The translations under genes and the position numbers were made by a program. From Kitasatospora sp. NA04385 (GTDB lineage: Bacteria > Actinomycetota > Actinomycetes > Streptomycetales > Streptomycetaceae), in NCBI RefSeq assembly GCF_013364235.1, contig NZ_CP054919.1, positions 6,615,059 through 6,679,058 on the forward strand: a stretch of 64,000 bases of DNA, given 5' to 3'. Below the pieces are notes generated by a model. The model made no database searches. It saw only the letters and a list, made by a program, of their open reading frames with translations, and had not been told where the DNA came from. Below are positions 63,863 through 64,000 of the stretch, in pieces; the first letter of the stretch is position 1; every line of letters begins with the position of its first letter.

Positions 63863-64000
63863 CGAGCGGGGATCATGCGCCTGCCGTGAGGCTCCGCCCG
63901 CCCGGCGGCGCCCGGGGCGGGCGGGGCCGTCGGGTGGCCAATTCGGCTCGGCGGGAAGGTGGTTGTGGCCGTCCTCGCCCCTGTGCTTTGATCGATCAAA

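Overview
The window is very GC-rich with strong third-position GC bias, frequent GTG starts, four-base start/stop overlaps and AGGAGG-type ribosome sites. Together with homologues typical of the family (SPW-repeat protein, DUF5753-type regulator, class I terpene synthase, secreted chitinase and pullulanases, LacI-controlled maltose cluster), this points to Streptomyces or Kitasatospora. The content is chromosomal and largely metabolic. I see no rRNA, tRNA, CRISPR array, prophage or insertion sequence.

Layout. 1-4 kb: end of an unknown gene, an enoyl-CoA hydratase and a 3-hydroxyisobutyryl-CoA hydrolase. 3-7.5 kb: the minus-strand tyrosine/homogentisate operon (hppD, hmgA, an unassigned 264-aa gene, fumarylacetoacetase). 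7.5-9.5 kb: a frameshifted phosphoribosyltransferase-hydrolase gene and an SPW membrane protein. 9.6-14.6 kb: fumarase, glutaryl-CoA dehydrogenase, a small anchored protein and a Bcr/CflA-type exporter. 14.7-17 kb: a GH18 chitinase whose promoter carries a DasR-type box. 17-20.5 kb: an OpuC-type osmoprotectant ABC transporter. 20.6-21.8 kb: cysteine dioxygenase and rhodanese genes preceded by a 26-aa Cys-ending leader peptide. 22-25 kb: two small exported proteins and a large three-HTH, Cys4 regulator. 25.7-28 kb: a two-component system. 28-31.8 kb: small enzymes, an ECF sigma factor with two small membrane partners, a terpene synthase and a GlsB-type protein. 31.8-34.6 kb: ADP-ribosylglycohydrolase and an M20 peptidase. 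34.8-38.5 kb: paaABCDE. 38.5-44.3 kb: hydrolase, WYL regulator, a flavin monooxygenase/ATP-grasp pair and an MFS exporter. 44.4-47.9 kb: a vWA protein behind a DNA-damage-type promoter, a YbjQ protein, a hypothetical protein and a Pth2-like protein. 48.2-61.2 kb: alpha-glucan utilisation (two pullulanases, LacI regulator, MalEFG, GH13 glucosidase). 61.3-63.9 kb: an NAD(P)-binding oxidoreductase, an IMPase-like protein and a LysR regulator.

How it fits together. Secreted pullulanases debranch alpha-glucans, MalEFG imports the maltodextrins, the cytoplasmic GH13 enzyme hydrolyses them, and the LacI protein probably represses all of it through shared TAAC/GTTA operators. Aromatic amino acids are drained through the homogentisate and phenylacetyl-CoA routes, with the acyl-CoA enzymes nearby. 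In the homogentisate operon the place of the usual glutathione-dependent maleylacetoacetate isomerase is taken by an unassigned protein.

Most notable observations: the candidate glutathione-independent isomerase, the Cys leader peptide, the DNA-damage promoter on the vWA gene, the ECF sigma/mini-membrane-protein cassette beside a terpene synthase, the FMO/ATP-grasp/MFS cassette, the three-HTH Cys4 regulator, and a recurrent pattern of short tandem duplications at stop codons.
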